Below are positions 33,702 to 42,710 of a stretch of DNA of 64,000 bases, in pieces. The translations under genes were made by a program, and so were the position numbers. The stretch lies in the NCBI GenBank assembly GCA_020444065.1, contig JAHLLQ010000011.1:36525-100524 (forward strand), given 5' to 3'. Each line of letters begins with the position of its first letter. Within the stretch, counting starts at the first letter, position 1. The DNA is from a bacterium (lineage in GTDB: Bacteria > Sumerlaeota > Sumerlaeia > SLMS01 > JAHLLQ01). The notes under the pieces are model-generated. The model worked only from the letters and a program-made list of their open reading frames with translations. It was not told the origin of the DNA and did no database searches.

Positions 33702-35588
33702 ATGGAAAGACGCTGGATCCTGTTCTTCATCATCTCCTTCATGGTGATTTTCCTCTTCAGCTTGCGCAATGCCCAGAAGATGGCAGAGCGGAAACAAGCG
33801 GAAGAAGAGCGCGCTGGCCAAACAGAGTTGGTCACCGACGATCAAACGTCGGACCTGCTCTCGGGTGACGACGCTACATCAGAAACTGTCACGGCTTTAA
33901 GTGAGCCGCCAGAAATTCGCCAGGCTCAAGAATCTACAGAGCCGGACGTGACCACCCAGACGGTCGACGCGGCGCCGACGGTTACGGTTCAGACCGGACT
34001 GGATCGAATCACATTCTCACGACTCGGGGCCGTCCCCATCAGTTGGCAGATTCTGCCTTCCGAGTATGTAAGCCCGGTTATCGACGAAGATACAGGCACA
34101 ACCACCGTCATCGAGCTGATTCCGCAAGTTACGAATCGCGAAATTCGCGGCCTGCCCCTTGGTCTCGAAGGCTACACGGCCGATCGCTTCAATAAGGTAG
34201 TCTTCGACGCCCACGAACGCACAGCGACCGACGGCACAAAGATTCTCAAGTTCACCTCTCCCCCAATCGATGATGTGCGCGTCGTGAAGACGTACACGTT
34301 CCCTCCGGGGGACTATGTCTCTCATTTGACAATCGAAGTCATTAATGGCGCCAGTCGGACGCGCCTTGGCCGCGCGAACGAGGGATGGGGAATCGGTTGG
34401 CAGGGTGGCTTCATGCAGCCCGAGTCTCTCAGTCGCCTGACCGGTCAGGTTGCGGCCGCGGCCGCGATTGGCACCGATCTCAAGGTCAAGAAGCTGAAGG
34501 ATGGCGATGATCCCATCCGCTACGATACGGAAGTTGCCTGGGCTGGAATGGAGCGGAAGTACTTCACTGCGCTTCTGATTCCGGGTCCGGAGAATCCCCC
34601 CTCATCCGTCGAGATGATGGTTCGTCAACGCGACATGACATCCGAGTACCTCGCCAAGGGCGTTGCTGCACCGATGTCCGTCATCCTTGGCCATCCGGCT
34701 GTGGAACTCCAGCCGGACGAACATGTGAGCCTCGAGTACTCTCTCCTCGTCGGACCAAAAGACTACTACCTCCTGAAATCCTTGGACGTCCCAATGATCG
34801 AGGGGGCTCTGCCTGCATCGACGGTCGCTTTTGGGCAGATGCCGATGGGAATGAATTGGATTCGGCCGATCAGCTTGTTCCTGCTGAATGCCCTGCGATT
34901 CTTCGAGAATCTCGTTCACAATTGGGGCTGGGCGATCATCGTCCTCGTGCTGATTGTGAAGATCATCCTGTATCCACTGTCACACTGGGCGATCAAGAAT
35001 CAGGCGCGAACGATGGCCGAGCAGGCGAAGATCAAGCCGCACCTCGATGCGCTGAACAAGAAGTACAAGGACGATCCGTCAAAGCGAAGCCAGGAGATGA
35101 TGAAGCTCTATCGAGAGCACAACATCAATCCCTTGGGCGCAGTGCGCGGCTGCTTCCCGATGCTGCTGCAAATGCCGATCTTCTTCGGCCTCTATGTGCT
35201 GCTCGATCAGGCCGTCGAGCTCCGTGGCCAGTCCTTCCTGTGGATTGCCGACCTCAGCCAGCCCGATCGCCTGGTCAATTTCGGGGGCGCACTTCCGATT
35301 CTCGGATGGACATCGCTGAATATTCTGCCGTTCCTGATGGCGGGCACGCAGTTCCTGACCTCGCGATTGATGTCGACCAACATCTCTGACCCGATGCAGC
35401 GGAATATGATGGTCATGATGCCCGTGGTGTTCATGATCTTCCTGTACAACCTGCCTTCGGGTCTGATGTTGTACTGGACCGTGCAAAACATCTGGCAAAT
35501 CGGACACACAGTATTGACGAAGCGGTATGTTGCCATGCACGATACATCTCCGCCGGGAGGAGCGACGCCGGCGGGCGCGGCGACCTGA
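33702..35588 (+). CDS. yidC: Membrane protein insertase YidC
   Basis: 628 residues. The N-terminal anchor 'RRWILFFIISFMVIFLFSLR', a large periplasmic beta domain ('LEYSLLVGPKDYYLLK' at its end, as in the family), and the conserved C-terminal five-helix core ('NWGWAIIVLVLIVKIILYPL', 'MKLYREHNINPLGAVRGCFP', 'MLLQMPIFFGLYVLLD') are all present. The periplasmic domain is of Gram-negative type and supports a two-membrane envelope. It inserts and folds inner membrane proteins with or without SecYEG. The usual upstream genes rpmH, rnpA and yidD are absent, while khpB follows 88 nt downstream. The 204 nt before it hold no gene. Confidence 0.95.
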   Translation: MERRWILFFIISFMVIFLFSLRNAQKMAERKQAEEERAGQTELVTDDQTSDLLSGDDATSETVTALSEPPEIRQAQESTEPDVTTQTVDAAPTVTVQTGLDRITFSRLGAVPISWQILPSEYVSPVIDEDTGTTTVIELIPQVTNREIRGLPLGLEGYTADRFNKVVFDAHERTATDGTKILKFTSPPIDDVRVVKTYTFPPGDYVSHLTIEVINGASRTRLGRANEGWGIGWQGGFMQPESLSRLTGQVAAAAAIGTDLKVKKLKDGDDPIRYDTEVAWAGMERKYFTALLIPGPENPPSSVEMMVRQRDMTSEYLAKGVAAPMSVILGHPAVELQPDEHVSLEYSLLVGPKDYYLLKSLDVPMIEGALPASTVAFGQMPMGMNWIRPISLFLLNALRFFENLVHNWGWAIIVLVLIVKIILYPLSHWAIKNQARTMAEQAKIKPHLDALNKKYKDDPSKRSQEMMKLYREHNINPLGAVRGCFPMLLQMPIFFGLYVLLDQAVELRGQSFLWIADLSQPDRLVNFGGALPILGWTSLNILPFLMAGTQFLTSRLMSTNISDPMQRNMMVMMPVVFMIFLYNLPSGLMLYWTVQNIWQIGHTVLTKRYVAMHDTSPPGGATPAGAAT

Positions 35589-35676
35589 CCAGGGCGCCGG
35601 GGGGATCAAGAAAGACCGTACGACTCTGAGGCTGCTCGAGACCGCAGCAGCTTGACACATAGAAGGAACCCACATC

Positions 35677-36621
35677 ATGAGACAAGTCGAAGTGATCGCC
35701 CGCTCAGAAGCCGGGGCGCTGGAAAAGGCTTCTGCCAAGCTGGAAGAAACGCTCGAAAACCTGGAGATTATCGAAGAGTACGAACCGGACGAACTGGATC
35801 TGGAGCAACTGACCAAGGATGAGGATGGATTGCCCGAGGAGGATCGCCAGGGCGAGCCGGTCCTGTATGTCGTCCGTGCCGGAATCAGCCGCTTCATCGA
35901 ACGCACCCGCGAAGTCGTGACGGGCATGGTGAATCGCTTCCAGCCTGGCTCGACCTGCGAGGTCTTCGTCGAGGAAGGCTCGATCATCGCGCGAATCGAT
36001 GCGCCCGAGCCTTCGATCTTCATCGGTCGCGGCGGCGGCACCTTGGATTCGATGCAGCACGTCATCACGCGAATTCTGACGAAGTCCGAAGATGACTTCC
36101 CACAGGTCTTCCTGGATGTGGGCGACTATCGCGAAAAGAAGCTGGAACGCCTGGAGGATATCGCCGAGCAAGCCGCTCGCCGTGCCCTCAAGACGCGTCG
36201 AAATGTCCGCCTGCGCCCGATGCCATCGCAGGACCGCAAGTTCATCCACAACTACTTGAAGTCCAGGCAGGGGATCTCCACTTCCAGCCACGGGCGCGAG
36301 CCGAAGCGCTTCATCGAGATCGAAGTCGCCGGCGGTTCGCGCGATAGTCGTGGCGGCAGAGGCCGCGGCGGTCGCTCTGGCGGTGGACGCGATGGTGGAC
36401 GTGGTGGCGATCGGCGGCGCGGTGGTGGCGACAGTGGCAACAACCAGCAGCGCCGTGAGCAGCCGGCTCCGCCCAGCGAAATGCGCCAGCCCGCTCCTCC
36501 GTCCAACTACGAGGATGTTGCAATCGAAGAGCGTTCGTCCAGGCTGCCCGCCTACAAGGAAGCGCCAGTGGACAAGACCGCCTTCGATCCCGACCGCCCG
36601 TTGGTAGACGAAATCGAGTAA
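35677..36621 (+). CDS. khpB: RNA-binding protein KhpB/Jag with Gly/Arg-rich tail
   Basis: 314 residues. A Jag-N domain opens the protein ('QVEVIARSEAGALEKASAKL'). The KH domain has the GxxG-type loop 'IFIGRGGGTLDSMQHVI' (about 115-131), and an R3H domain follows ('RLRPMPSQDRKFIHNYLKSR', then 'TSSHGREPKR'). Residues about 219-252 form an RGG-type stretch ('RDSRGGRGRGGRSGGGRDGG'), and an acidic/proline segment ends the protein. KhpB binds RNA with KhpA and is linked to cell-size control in other bacteria. The RGG tail is not part of the standard family. Confidence 0.92.
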   Translation: MRQVEVIARSEAGALEKASAKLEETLENLEIIEEYEPDELDLEQLTKDEDGLPEEDRQGEPVLYVVRAGISRFIERTREVVTGMVNRFQPGSTCEVFVEEGSIIARIDAPEPSIFIGRGGGTLDSMQHVITRILTKSEDDFPQVFLDVGDYREKKLERLEDIAEQAARRALKTRRNVRLRPMPSQDRKFIHNYLKSRQGISTSSHGREPKRFIEIEVAGGSRDSRGGRGRGGRSGGGRDGGRGGDRRRGGGDSGNNQQRREQPAPPSEMRQPAPPSNYEDVAIEERSSRLPAYKEAPVDKTAFDPDRPLVDEIE

Positions 36622-36631
36622 TCAAGAACAG

Positions 36632-36658
36632 CACGAGCGCTCATTGCAGCGACTCGTG
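36632..36658 (+). terminator. Hairpin after khpB
   Basis: CACGAGCGCT at 36632-36641 pairs with AGCG-A-CTCGTG at 36648-36658, a 10-bp stem with one bulged A and a 6-nt loop, 11 nt past the khpB stop. The T-run is weak. Downstream, TGCCGCAA at 36684 is matched by TTGCGGCA at 36721, in the leader of cysK, with unknown meaning. Confidence 0.55.
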
Positions 36659-36819
36659 TCTATCGGATATTGCAGCTCTAACCTGCCGCAAAGCAGGGGT
36701 TGTTCGTCATTGGGTACAGGTTGCGGCATACCCGGACTGGGTTTTGCTTCCTACCCTTGAAGGGGCGGAATGTATCCGCGCCTGACCCGACTGCCATTCC
36801 GCTTCAAAGGACATCCACC

Positions 36820-37794
36820 ATGCACGGCAAGATCTACGGCAACATCACCGAGACGATCGGCAATACGCCACTGGTTTATCTGAATCGAGTGACGGAGAAT
36901 TGCGCTGGGCGGGTGGCACTGAAGCTGGAGTTTTTCAATCCCCTGTCGTCGGTAAAGGACCGCATCGGATTGGCGATGATCGATGCTGCCGAGCGTGATG
37001 GTCGGCTGAAACCGGGCATGACCGTGATCGAGCCGACGTCCGGCAATACGGGAATTGCCTTGGCGTTTGTCTGCGCGGCGAAGGGCTACAACCTGATCCT
37101 GACAATGCCCGAGAGCATGAGCATGGAGCGTCGTCTGCTGCTCCGGACCCTCGGAGCGGAGGTCGTCCTCACTCCGGCGTCCGAGGGAATGCCAGGGGCG
37201 ATTCACAAAGCCGAAGAGTTGGTATCCGAATACGATTCCAAGGGTGGCGCGTTCGTTCCCCAGCAGTTCAGCAATCCCGCGAATCCCGAGATCCACCGCC
37301 AGACAACGGCGGAAGAAATCTGGACCGACACGCAGGGAAAACTCGACTACTTCGTGGCAGGCGTCGGCACCGGCGGCACGATCACCGGTGTTGGTTCTGT
37401 TCTGAAGCAAAAGAATCCAGAAGTGCGAATTGTCGCCGTGGAACCCACGGACTCGCCGGTCATCTCCGGCGGCCAGCCTGGCCCCCACAAGATTCAGGGA
37501 ATTGGGGCTGGATTCATTCCGCAGAATCTGGAAACCGACATCCTTTCCGAGGTCATCCAAGTCGCGAATGAGGATGCGTTCGAGATGGCTCGGCGCCTGG
37601 CGCGCGAAGAGGGAATCCCCGCCGGTATTTCCACCGGTGCCAACGTGACCGCTGCGATCAAGCTCGCAATGCGTGAAGAGAATAAAGACAAGCTGATCGT
37701 CACAATGGCGTGCTCGGCGACCGAACGTTACCTGTCGACGCCGCTGGCCGATGAAGCCCGCAAGGCCGAACGCGATTCCGTCGAGCAGGCGTAA
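36820..37794 (+). CDS. cysK: Cysteine synthase A (O-acetylserine sulfhydrylase)
   Basis: A PLP enzyme that makes L-cysteine from O-acetylserine and sulfide in the cytoplasm. 324 residues, normal length. The PLP lysine is in '[11 protein letters not shown]', the substrate loop in '[11 protein letters not shown]', and the phosphate-binding loop in '[16 protein letters not shown]'. '[20 protein letters not shown]' and '[15 protein letters not shown]' are typical of CysK. The ATG at 36820 has AAAGGA 8 nt upstream. It is not visibly linked to cysE. The 198 nt upstream hold the khpB terminator and presumably its own promoter. Confidence 0.95.
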   Translation: MHGKIYGNITETIGNTPLVYLNRVTENCAGRVALKLEFFNPLSSVKDRIGLAMIDAAERDGRLKPGMTVIEPTSGNTGIALAFVCAAKGYNLILTMPESMSMERRLLLRTLGAEVVLTPASEGMPGAIHKAEELVSEYDSKGGAFVPQQFSNPANPEIHRQTTAEEIWTDTQGKLDYFVAGVGTGGTITGVGSVLKQKNPEVRIVAVEPTDSPVISGGQPGPHKIQGIGAGFIPQNLETDILSEVIQVANEDAFEMARRLAREEGIPAGISTGANVTAAIKLAMREENKDKLIVTMACSATERYLSTPLADEARKAERDSVEQA

Positions 37795-37848
37795 TGCATC
37801 GAACGTTTCGATTGCCGCTCCCTCCCCCACCCGGGGAATGATCGCGCT

Positions 37849-38514
37849 ATGGGATCTTCCACGATTCGATTGACGTCATTGAATGCAGGCATGCCGCGTG
37901 CCCTGACGGCCGCGGATGGCTCCACGTACACAAGCGGCATCGACAAGAAACCACTCTCCGAGCCTGTCCAGATCACGGCGGAAGGAATCGTGGGGGACGG
38001 CTCCGCCTATCATGGTCACGCCGGCCCGAACATGCGCGTGAACGTGTTTGCCGAGGAGAAGTACGAAGTTCTCGAGCGCCTTGCCGGATGCACGCTTCCG
38101 CGGCCGGCGTTTGGCGAGAACTTCACCTTGGCAGGATTGCCGGACAACGAAGCGCGCATCGGTGATATCCTGCGCGCCGGCAGTGCCGTTTTGCAGGTCA
38201 GTCAGCCTCGCGGTCCGTGCGGGACACTGATTCGTTTTCTCGGGATTCCGAAGATCGTTTGCCAGATGTCCGACAACAACGCAACGGGTTACTATCTGCG
38301 GGTTCTTGAGCCGGGAGAAGTAGGACCCGGTGAGGAATTGGAACTCGTCGACCGCGGCGATCAGGAATGGACAATCGAACGATTGAACACACTGATTCAT
38401 CGCGAACCTGGGAACCACACCGTTGTCGAAGCCGCCCTGACTTTACCGCTGTTGTCCGAAGATTGGAAGAAGGGGTTGCGGGAACGTGCTGAGAAAGCGC
38501 GAGCGAAGAACTAA
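37849..38514 (+). CDS. MOSC-domain protein (YiiM-like)
   Basis: 221 residues. MOSC features: 'ITAEGIVGDGSAYHGHAGPN', 'VFAEEKYEVLE', 'FGENFTLAGL', 'ARIGDILRAGSAVLQVSQPR', and a Cys in 'RGPCGTLIRFL' matching the P-x-x-P-C position of the family. YiiM-like MOSC proteins reduce hydroxylamino compounds or handle molybdenum-cofactor sulfur, and the exact substrate here is unknown. It follows cysK by 54 nt and precedes the YciI-like gene by 12 nt, so the three may be co-transcribed. Confidence 0.85.
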   Translation: MGSSTIRLTSLNAGMPRALTAADGSTYTSGIDKKPLSEPVQITAEGIVGDGSAYHGHAGPNMRVNVFAEEKYEVLERLAGCTLPRPAFGENFTLAGLPDNEARIGDILRAGSAVLQVSQPRGPCGTLIRFLGIPKIVCQMSDNNATGYYLRVLEPGEVGPGEELELVDRGDQEWTIERLNTLIHREPGNHTVVEAALTLPLLSEDWKKGLRERAEKARAKN

Positions 38515-38526
38515 GAGGATTGGGAT

Positions 38527-38820
38527 ATGCCGACATTCTTTCTCCTATGCCGCGATGCGAAGGATTCGCGCGAGAAGCGCCCCCACGTTCGACCCGCGCA
38601 TCTGGAATACTGGAAGCCGCTCGATGAAGCAGGGCGAATCGTTCTTGCGGGACCGTTGACGGATTTCGCGGGCTCGATGTTCGTGCTCGAAGCCGAATCT
38701 GCCGAGGAGATCGAACGCCTCGCCAACGGGGATCCGTACTTCCGCGAGGGCGTCTTTGAATCGATGGAGATTCACCCGTTCAAATGCGTCCTGCCAGCCG
38801 AGCAATACGGGCAGGGATGA
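38527..38820 (+). CDS. YciI-like family protein
   Basis: A 97-residue ferredoxin-like-fold protein. 'MPTFFLLCRDAKDS', 'RPAHLEYWKPLDEAGRIVLA', 'GPLTDFAGSMFVLEAESAEE' and 'NGDPYFREGVFESMEIHPFK' follow the YciI pattern, including the conserved His (R-x-x-H) and the D-P-F/Y motif near the C-terminus. The family includes a few known hydrolases and dehydrochlorinases, but most members have no proven activity. AGGATT is the likely ribosome site. It lies directly after the MOSC gene. Confidence 0.85.
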   Translation: MPTFFLLCRDAKDSREKRPHVRPAHLEYWKPLDEAGRIVLAGPLTDFAGSMFVLEAESAEEIERLANGDPYFREGVFESMEIHPFKCVLPAEQYGQG

Positions 38821-38902
38821 TGGAAGGAACGCTTGACCATCCCGGCGCATTCGCGCAAATGGATGTGTTGCTGTTCAAGACACTTTTGGAGCGAGATCGT
38901 CC

Positions 38903-39340
38903 ATGAGTTTCTCCTCAGAAGAAGAAACCGCTGTATCGCGCGAGCACCAGGAAGCCCCGCGGGCGCATGCTGTACGCACATTCATGTTCGCACTCTCGAC
39001 CGAGTCAGGGCCGCGGCTTCTGGCATTTCGGATCAGCAATCTCCTGATCGGTCGCCTGCCGGACAACCATCTCGCGCTCAATCACGGGAGTGTCTCGCGC
39101 CGTCATGCTCGAGTGTCCGTTCGTCCGACCGGTGTGATGATCGAAGATATGGGCAGCCAGAACGGCACGACTGTGAATGGTGTGCCTTTGACCCAGGCAG
39201 AGAACATTCGTCCCGGCGATGTGTTGCGTATCGGGCACGTGCCTCTCTTCTATTTCGGATTCGTCTCGCCGGACGATCCGCCGGAGATGGAATTGATCGA
39301 CAACGCAATCAGCGTGAACCCATCGCTGCCACCTCTGTGA
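38903..39340 (+). CDS. FHA-domain protein
   Basis: 145 residues, one forkhead-associated domain at about 45-120: 'LLIGRLPDNHLALNHGSVSR' and 'RHARVSVR', 'GVMIEDMGSQNGTTVNGV' and 'ENIRPGDVLRIGHVPLFYFG'. All phosphothreonine-binding landmarks are present (GR, SxxH as 'SVSRRH', and NGTxxNG). FHA domains read threonine phosphorylation, so it is a natural effector for the Ser/Thr kinases encoded at 16.9-22.2 kb (inference). The N-terminal 25 residues are disordered and acidic. The glycosyltransferase gene follows after about 40 nt. Confidence 0.92.
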   Translation: MSFSSEEETAVSREHQEAPRAHAVRTFMFALSTESGPRLLAFRISNLLIGRLPDNHLALNHGSVSRRHARVSVRPTGVMIEDMGSQNGTTVNGVPLTQAENIRPGDVLRIGHVPLFYFGFVSPDDPPEMELIDNAISVNPSLPPL

Positions 39341-39381
39341 TGATGATGCAGGGCGAAACCTCCGCGATCTCCTGACCGCTC

Positions 39382-40515
39382 ATGAAGAATCGAATCCTAT
39401 TCGTCACGAGTTCCTCCGACATCGGAGGAACCGAGCGCCAATTGCTGCACTTGCTTGCGGGGTTGGATAGGAATTCTTGGGAGCCCGCTGTGTATTCGCT
39501 TGTCGGCGATGGCGAGTTGCTGCGACGCGCGGAATCTCTTGAAGTGCGTGCAGAACAGGCACCTCAGGGATTGCGAAACGCGCGTCATCATTTCGCGCAT
39601 ATTGTTCGAGAGTTTGAGCCCAAGATCAGCCACATCTTCGGACTGCGCGCGGATCTTCTCGCTCGGCGAAAGTGCAAGAGTGCGGGAGCAACCGTCATCT
39701 CCGGAATCCGCAATACGGATCCGTGGCGCCGTTGGTGGCACGTATGGTTGGATCGAGTATCGAGCTTCTCCGTCGATCTGTTTGTCAGCAATTCTCAGGC
39801 AGGACGACAAAGCCGTATTCAACGCGAAGGCTTCTCCCCCAGTCGTATTGTTGTCATTCCCAATGGCATCGAATTGCCCGAGACAACAGCGAACCCATCA
39901 GGCGATGGCATTCGTATCGGACTCGTTGGGAACTACCGCCATCGCAAAGGACACGACCTGGCGCTCAAGGCACTGGCGCGCATTCTCCCTGATTATCCCG
40001 ACGCGCGGCTGGTCTTTGCGGGAGTGGATTTCATGGACGGCGAGTTGCAAAAGCAAATCGCATCCCTCAACCTGGACGATCACGTGGAAGATCTCGGGTT
40101 CCAGGAGGATGTCGCGAGCCTACTGCAGTCACTTGATCTCTACATTCAGCCAAGTCGTTACGAAGGCACACCGAACACGTTGATGGAGGCGATGGCGACG
40201 GGACTGCCCTGCATCGCGTCCGAGGTCGGCGGCGTGCCGGAAGTCCTTCGGGATGAACAGGACGGCATCCTGATTCCGCCGGAAGACGAGGGCGCCCTGG
40301 CCGCTGCGATGAAACAACTCATGGCCGATGAAACACGCCGCAAAGAACTTGGGAGCAGCGCCCGCAAACGCATTGAAGAGGCCTTTTCAATGGAGGCCCT
40401 GGTCGCGCGTCACGATTGGTTGTATAAGGAACTACTGAAGGGGGGATTCCGGCCGGAGTTGCGGACGGAACTGGAGGGACAAACAACGAAGAGGGAAGCG
40501 CGCGACGGGTCGTGA
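39382..40515 (+). CDS. Glycosyltransferase family 4-like protein
   Basis: 377 residues, GT-B fold. 'ILFVTSSSDIGGTERQLLHL' is the classic N-terminal acceptor-side loop of GT4 enzymes. The C-terminal donor site is visible in 'RIGLVGNYRHRKGHDLALKA', 'RLVFAGVDFMDGELQ' and 'SRYEGTPNTLMEAMATGLPC' with 'IASEVGGVPEVL', where the E-x7-E motif spans Glu in 'YEGTPNTLMEA'. It would transfer a sugar from a nucleotide donor to a glycan or lipid on the cytoplasmic side. The stop codon lies in the loop of a strong hairpin. Substrate unknown. Confidence 0.92.
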   Translation: MKNRILFVTSSSDIGGTERQLLHLLAGLDRNSWEPAVYSLVGDGELLRRAESLEVRAEQAPQGLRNARHHFAHIVREFEPKISHIFGLRADLLARRKCKSAGATVISGIRNTDPWRRWWHVWLDRVSSFSVDLFVSNSQAGRQSRIQREGFSPSRIVVIPNGIELPETTANPSGDGIRIGLVGNYRHRKGHDLALKALARILPDYPDARLVFAGVDFMDGELQKQIASLNLDDHVEDLGFQEDVASLLQSLDLYIQPSRYEGTPNTLMEAMATGLPCIASEVGGVPEVLRDEQDGILIPPEDEGALAAAMKQLMADETRRKELGSSARKRIEEAFSMEALVARHDWLYKELLKGGFRPELRTELEGQTTKREARDGS

Positions 40516-40532
40516 TTCCGACCCGCCGCGCG
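40499..40532. terminator. Convergent hairpin over the glycosyltransferase stop codon
   Basis: A 14-bp stem with one mismatch (CGCGCGACGGGTCG at 40499-40512 with CGACCCGCCGCGCG at 40519-40532). The TGA stop is in the 6-nt loop. It lies between convergent genes and could serve both strands. Confidence 0.65.
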
Positions 40533-40550
40533 CGGGTTCGTCGTTGTTGA

Positions 40551-40838
40551 TCAGGCAGATTGTCTCAGTCGGCCCTGCTGCGTCTTGAACTGGCTCGGCC
40601 GTCCACTACGGATCGACAGGGTCACGTCCTCGCGCTTTGCCAACTCGCGCAGGTGCTCGTCACGCCGCTGCTTCGCGACTTCGAGGTCGTCGGTATTCAG
40701 CGAACGCCGAATGCGTTCCTTCGTGTAGTTGGGCAGGTGGACCGTGCAATGGAACCACCAGGTTCCATTGTTGTTCCACAGGTGATGGTTCGGATTTGCC
40801 CTGCGGCAACTCTCGATAACTGCTTCGAATTGAGGCAT
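40551..40838 (-). CDS. Small protein resembling an integrase Arm-type DNA-binding domain
   Basis: 95 residues with a strong site (GAGGAG, 7 nt before the ATG). The segment 'HLWNNNGTWWFHCTVHLPNY', then 'TKERIRRSLNTDDLEVAKQR' and 'RDEHLREL', matches the pattern at the N-terminus of tyrosine recombinases (a three-strand sheet ending W-x-x-x-x-x-x, then K-R-x-R-x-S-L-x-T-x-D-x-x-x-A-x-x-x-R). No catalytic domain follows, in any frame, so it is not simply a cut integrase here. It could be a free DNA-binding regulator or a remnant of a mobile element. Confidence 0.7.
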   Translation of the reverse strand: MPQFEAVIESCRRANPNHHLWNNNGTWWFHCTVHLPNYTKERIRRSLNTDDLEVAKQRRDEHLRELAKREDVTLSIRSGRPSQFKTQQGRLRQSA

Positions 40839-41412
40839 TTTGTGCTCCTCGTTCGGGGTCTAAGACCGGGAATGGGGAGCATCGCTTACGGCTGCCTGCT
40901 CGGTTCGGGGGCCGACTTCTTGTGGAAGCGCTAATCCGACCCGAGGTTCTTCGGAACGCGGATGGTTTCCGAAGACTGCTTTGGATCACAAGTGATCCCA
41001 GGCATTTGTTTGCACGGCCCAGCTTGGTACCGGCCACATCATCCTTCTCTATTCGGAAGGCGAAGCACCTTGGTGTGCCAACCAGGTTGCCGGAGTCGGG
41101 GTGCCGACTCACTCGCGATGCTGGACTATGTTCTATGCGTCTTAATCCTACCTGACAAGGGGGATTTCGCCATTTCGGCGTTTTTTTTCTATAAAGCGTT
41201 TTTAGAACCAGCCAGAACACCTGTGGACATGTAGAGTTTGGACCACCTTCCCATATGGAGAAGGTCAAAGGTGGGCATTTTGTGCATGTAATCGCAGGTC
41301 TTCAAGCGAAAGCGCGAAGAAGTAAAACAAACTTCCCCGCACTCTGCGTGACGGGCATTTCATCACTTCGAGTGCGGGGAGAAGATTGCTCGGAATTTGT
41401 GCCCTTTTTCGC
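40839..41412. other. 574-nt gene-free region with hairpins and a T-run
   Basis: No convincing protein gene. Hairpin-forming segments are GGATCACAAGTGATCC near 40983-40998 and GAGTCGGGGTGCCGACTC near 41096-41113. A short stem with a T8 run (CGCCATTTCGGCG then T8) lies near 41168-41188 and looks like a plus-strand terminator. The pattern would fit a small structured RNA transcribed rightward, but no known RNA family (tmRNA, RNase P RNA, SRP or 6S) was recognised. The dnaN terminator occupies 41334-41380. Confidence 0.35.
41334..41380 (-). terminator. Terminator of dnaN
   Basis: A perfect 11-bp stem (TCCCCGCACTC at 41334-41344 with GAGTGCGGGGA at 41370-41380) with an inner GTGA/TCAC stem. The minus strand continues AAGTTTGTTTTACTT. 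It lies 33 nt past the dnaN stop. Confidence 0.82.
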
Positions 41413-42561
41413 CTACTGGCCGCCGTCGTCGTGATCGGCCCGCGGACGGATATCCGCCAGCTTGATCGGCATCAGCACGCAAAGGTGATCCGGCTCTTCG
41501 TCGCATTTGAAGAGACACGGAGCCTGGCTCGATTTGATGTTCAGATGAATGTCCGGATGACTGAAGCTGTTCAGCGTTTCAATCAGCATCTGATAATTAA
41601 AGGCCACCTCGATCGCGGGGCCGTCGTACTCTACCTGCGTGTCGCCGGTGAATGTTCCGATGTCCGCAGCCATCGACGAGAAGTGGCAGAGGTTGTCTTC
41701 CAACTTCAGGATGATAGACTTGCTCTTGTCGTCGGAAACGACGCCGGCACGACGCGCTCCGGCCTGGAATGAATCGCGATTCAGCCGCACACCAACAGGA
41801 AAATCGCGCGGAATGACCGCATCGCAGTCGGGATACTTCCCATCGATGCCGTTTGTCCGAAATTCGACGTTGTCGATCTTGAAAGCGACCTGGCGCTGGC
41901 CGATCTCGACGTCGACGGAGCCTTCGTTGCCGAGAATGCGGCGAATGTCGTCCATCAGCTTGCCGGCAACGATCACGCGGCCGGTCTCTTCACCTTCGAT
42001 ATCCGCAACCGGCACTGTCATGCGAGACAGCTTCTTGCCGTCGGTCGCCGTGGCGCGCAGCGTCCCCTCGCGAAGCTCCAGCAGAATCCCCATCAGCACG
42101 CGACGGTGGTCCTTTGCCGGCACGGCGTAGGAAACGGCATCGATGAGCGATTTCAACTGCTTCTGGGTCAGATGAAACCGCGTGAGCGCCGTCTCGGGCT
42201 GCCACTTCGGATAATCGTCTGCTGGCAGCGTCACGAGCTTGTAGTCGTTCGTGTCGCTGATGACGCGCACCTGGCCGCCCAGATCCTCGATCTGGACCGA
42301 GGAGCCGGCAGGCAGCAGCCCGACAAGCTCCGCCAGCTTATCCGCCGGCAGGGTCAGCTTGCCCGGTCCACCAGCGGTCTTGCCGGGGATGCGGACGCGG
42401 ACCATGGATTCAAGGTCGGTTCCGAGGAAGATGGCGTGATCGTCCTGCGCGTCGATGAGCAGGTTCGAGAGAACTGGCAGCGTGGTGCTGGCGCGCTTCA
42501 GCAGAGCCGCCACAACCGACGAAGCCTGGGACAAGTCCTTCTGATCGAAATTCAGTTGCAC
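41413..42561 (-). CDS. dnaN: DNA polymerase III beta clamp
   Basis: The replicative sliding clamp, 382 residues with the chosen GTG start (AAAGGG 7 nt upstream), which places 'MQLNFDQKDL' at the N-terminus as in other DnaN proteins. Longer in-frame starts to 42729 add sequence without homology. Domain landmarks: 'VLSNLLIDAQDDHAIFLGTD', 'KLTLPADKLAELVGLLP', 'VSYAVPAKDHRRVLMGILLE', 'TDGKKLSRMTVPV' and 'IDGKYPDCDAVIP'. The C-terminus ends 'CLFKCDEEPDHLCVLMPIKL' plus an unusual charged tail 'ADIRPRADHDDGGQ'. It is not next to dnaA, and no DnaA-box cluster is seen, so this is not an obvious origin. Confidence 0.93.
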   Translation of the reverse strand: MQLNFDQKDLSQASSVVAALLKRASTTLPVLSNLLIDAQDDHAIFLGTDLESMVRVRIPGKTAGGPGKLTLPADKLAELVGLLPAGSSVQIEDLGGQVRVISDTNDYKLVTLPADDYPKWQPETALTRFHLTQKQLKSLIDAVSYAVPAKDHRRVLMGILLELREGTLRATATDGKKLSRMTVPVADIEGEETGRVIVAGKLMDDIRRILGNEGSVDVEIGQRQVAFKIDNVEFRTNGIDGKYPDCDAVIPRDFPVGVRLNRDSFQAGARRAGVVSDDKSKSIILKLEDNLCHFSSMAADIGTFTGDTQVEYDGPAIEVAFNYQMLIETLNSFSHPDIHLNIKSSQAPCLFKCDEEPDHLCVLMPIKLADIRPRADHDDGGQ

Positions 42562-42710
42562 GTCGAAGCCCTTTGCCTGGGCCGCCGATACGCACGGCGC
42601 CCGTGAAATCTTGACTCCCCACACAAGCCAGTCTGAGGCCCCGGCGCAAGCATGGAATGCGGGAAATGTGGCCGTTTCAGGGCGTTTGGAGACGCGACCG
42701 CGGGATTCCG

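Noticed and set aside
35079..36068. Long minus-strand frame across yidC and khpB
   Set aside because: Antisense to two conserved genes, low-complexity Ser/Arg composition, no homology.
36751..37830. Minus-strand frame opposite cysK
   Set aside because: Antisense shadow of a complete cysK gene; composition and start context are not gene-like.
41413..42710. Replication origin near dnaN
   Set aside because: No dnaA gene and no cluster of TTATCCACA-type boxes is seen; only scattered single near-matches occur.
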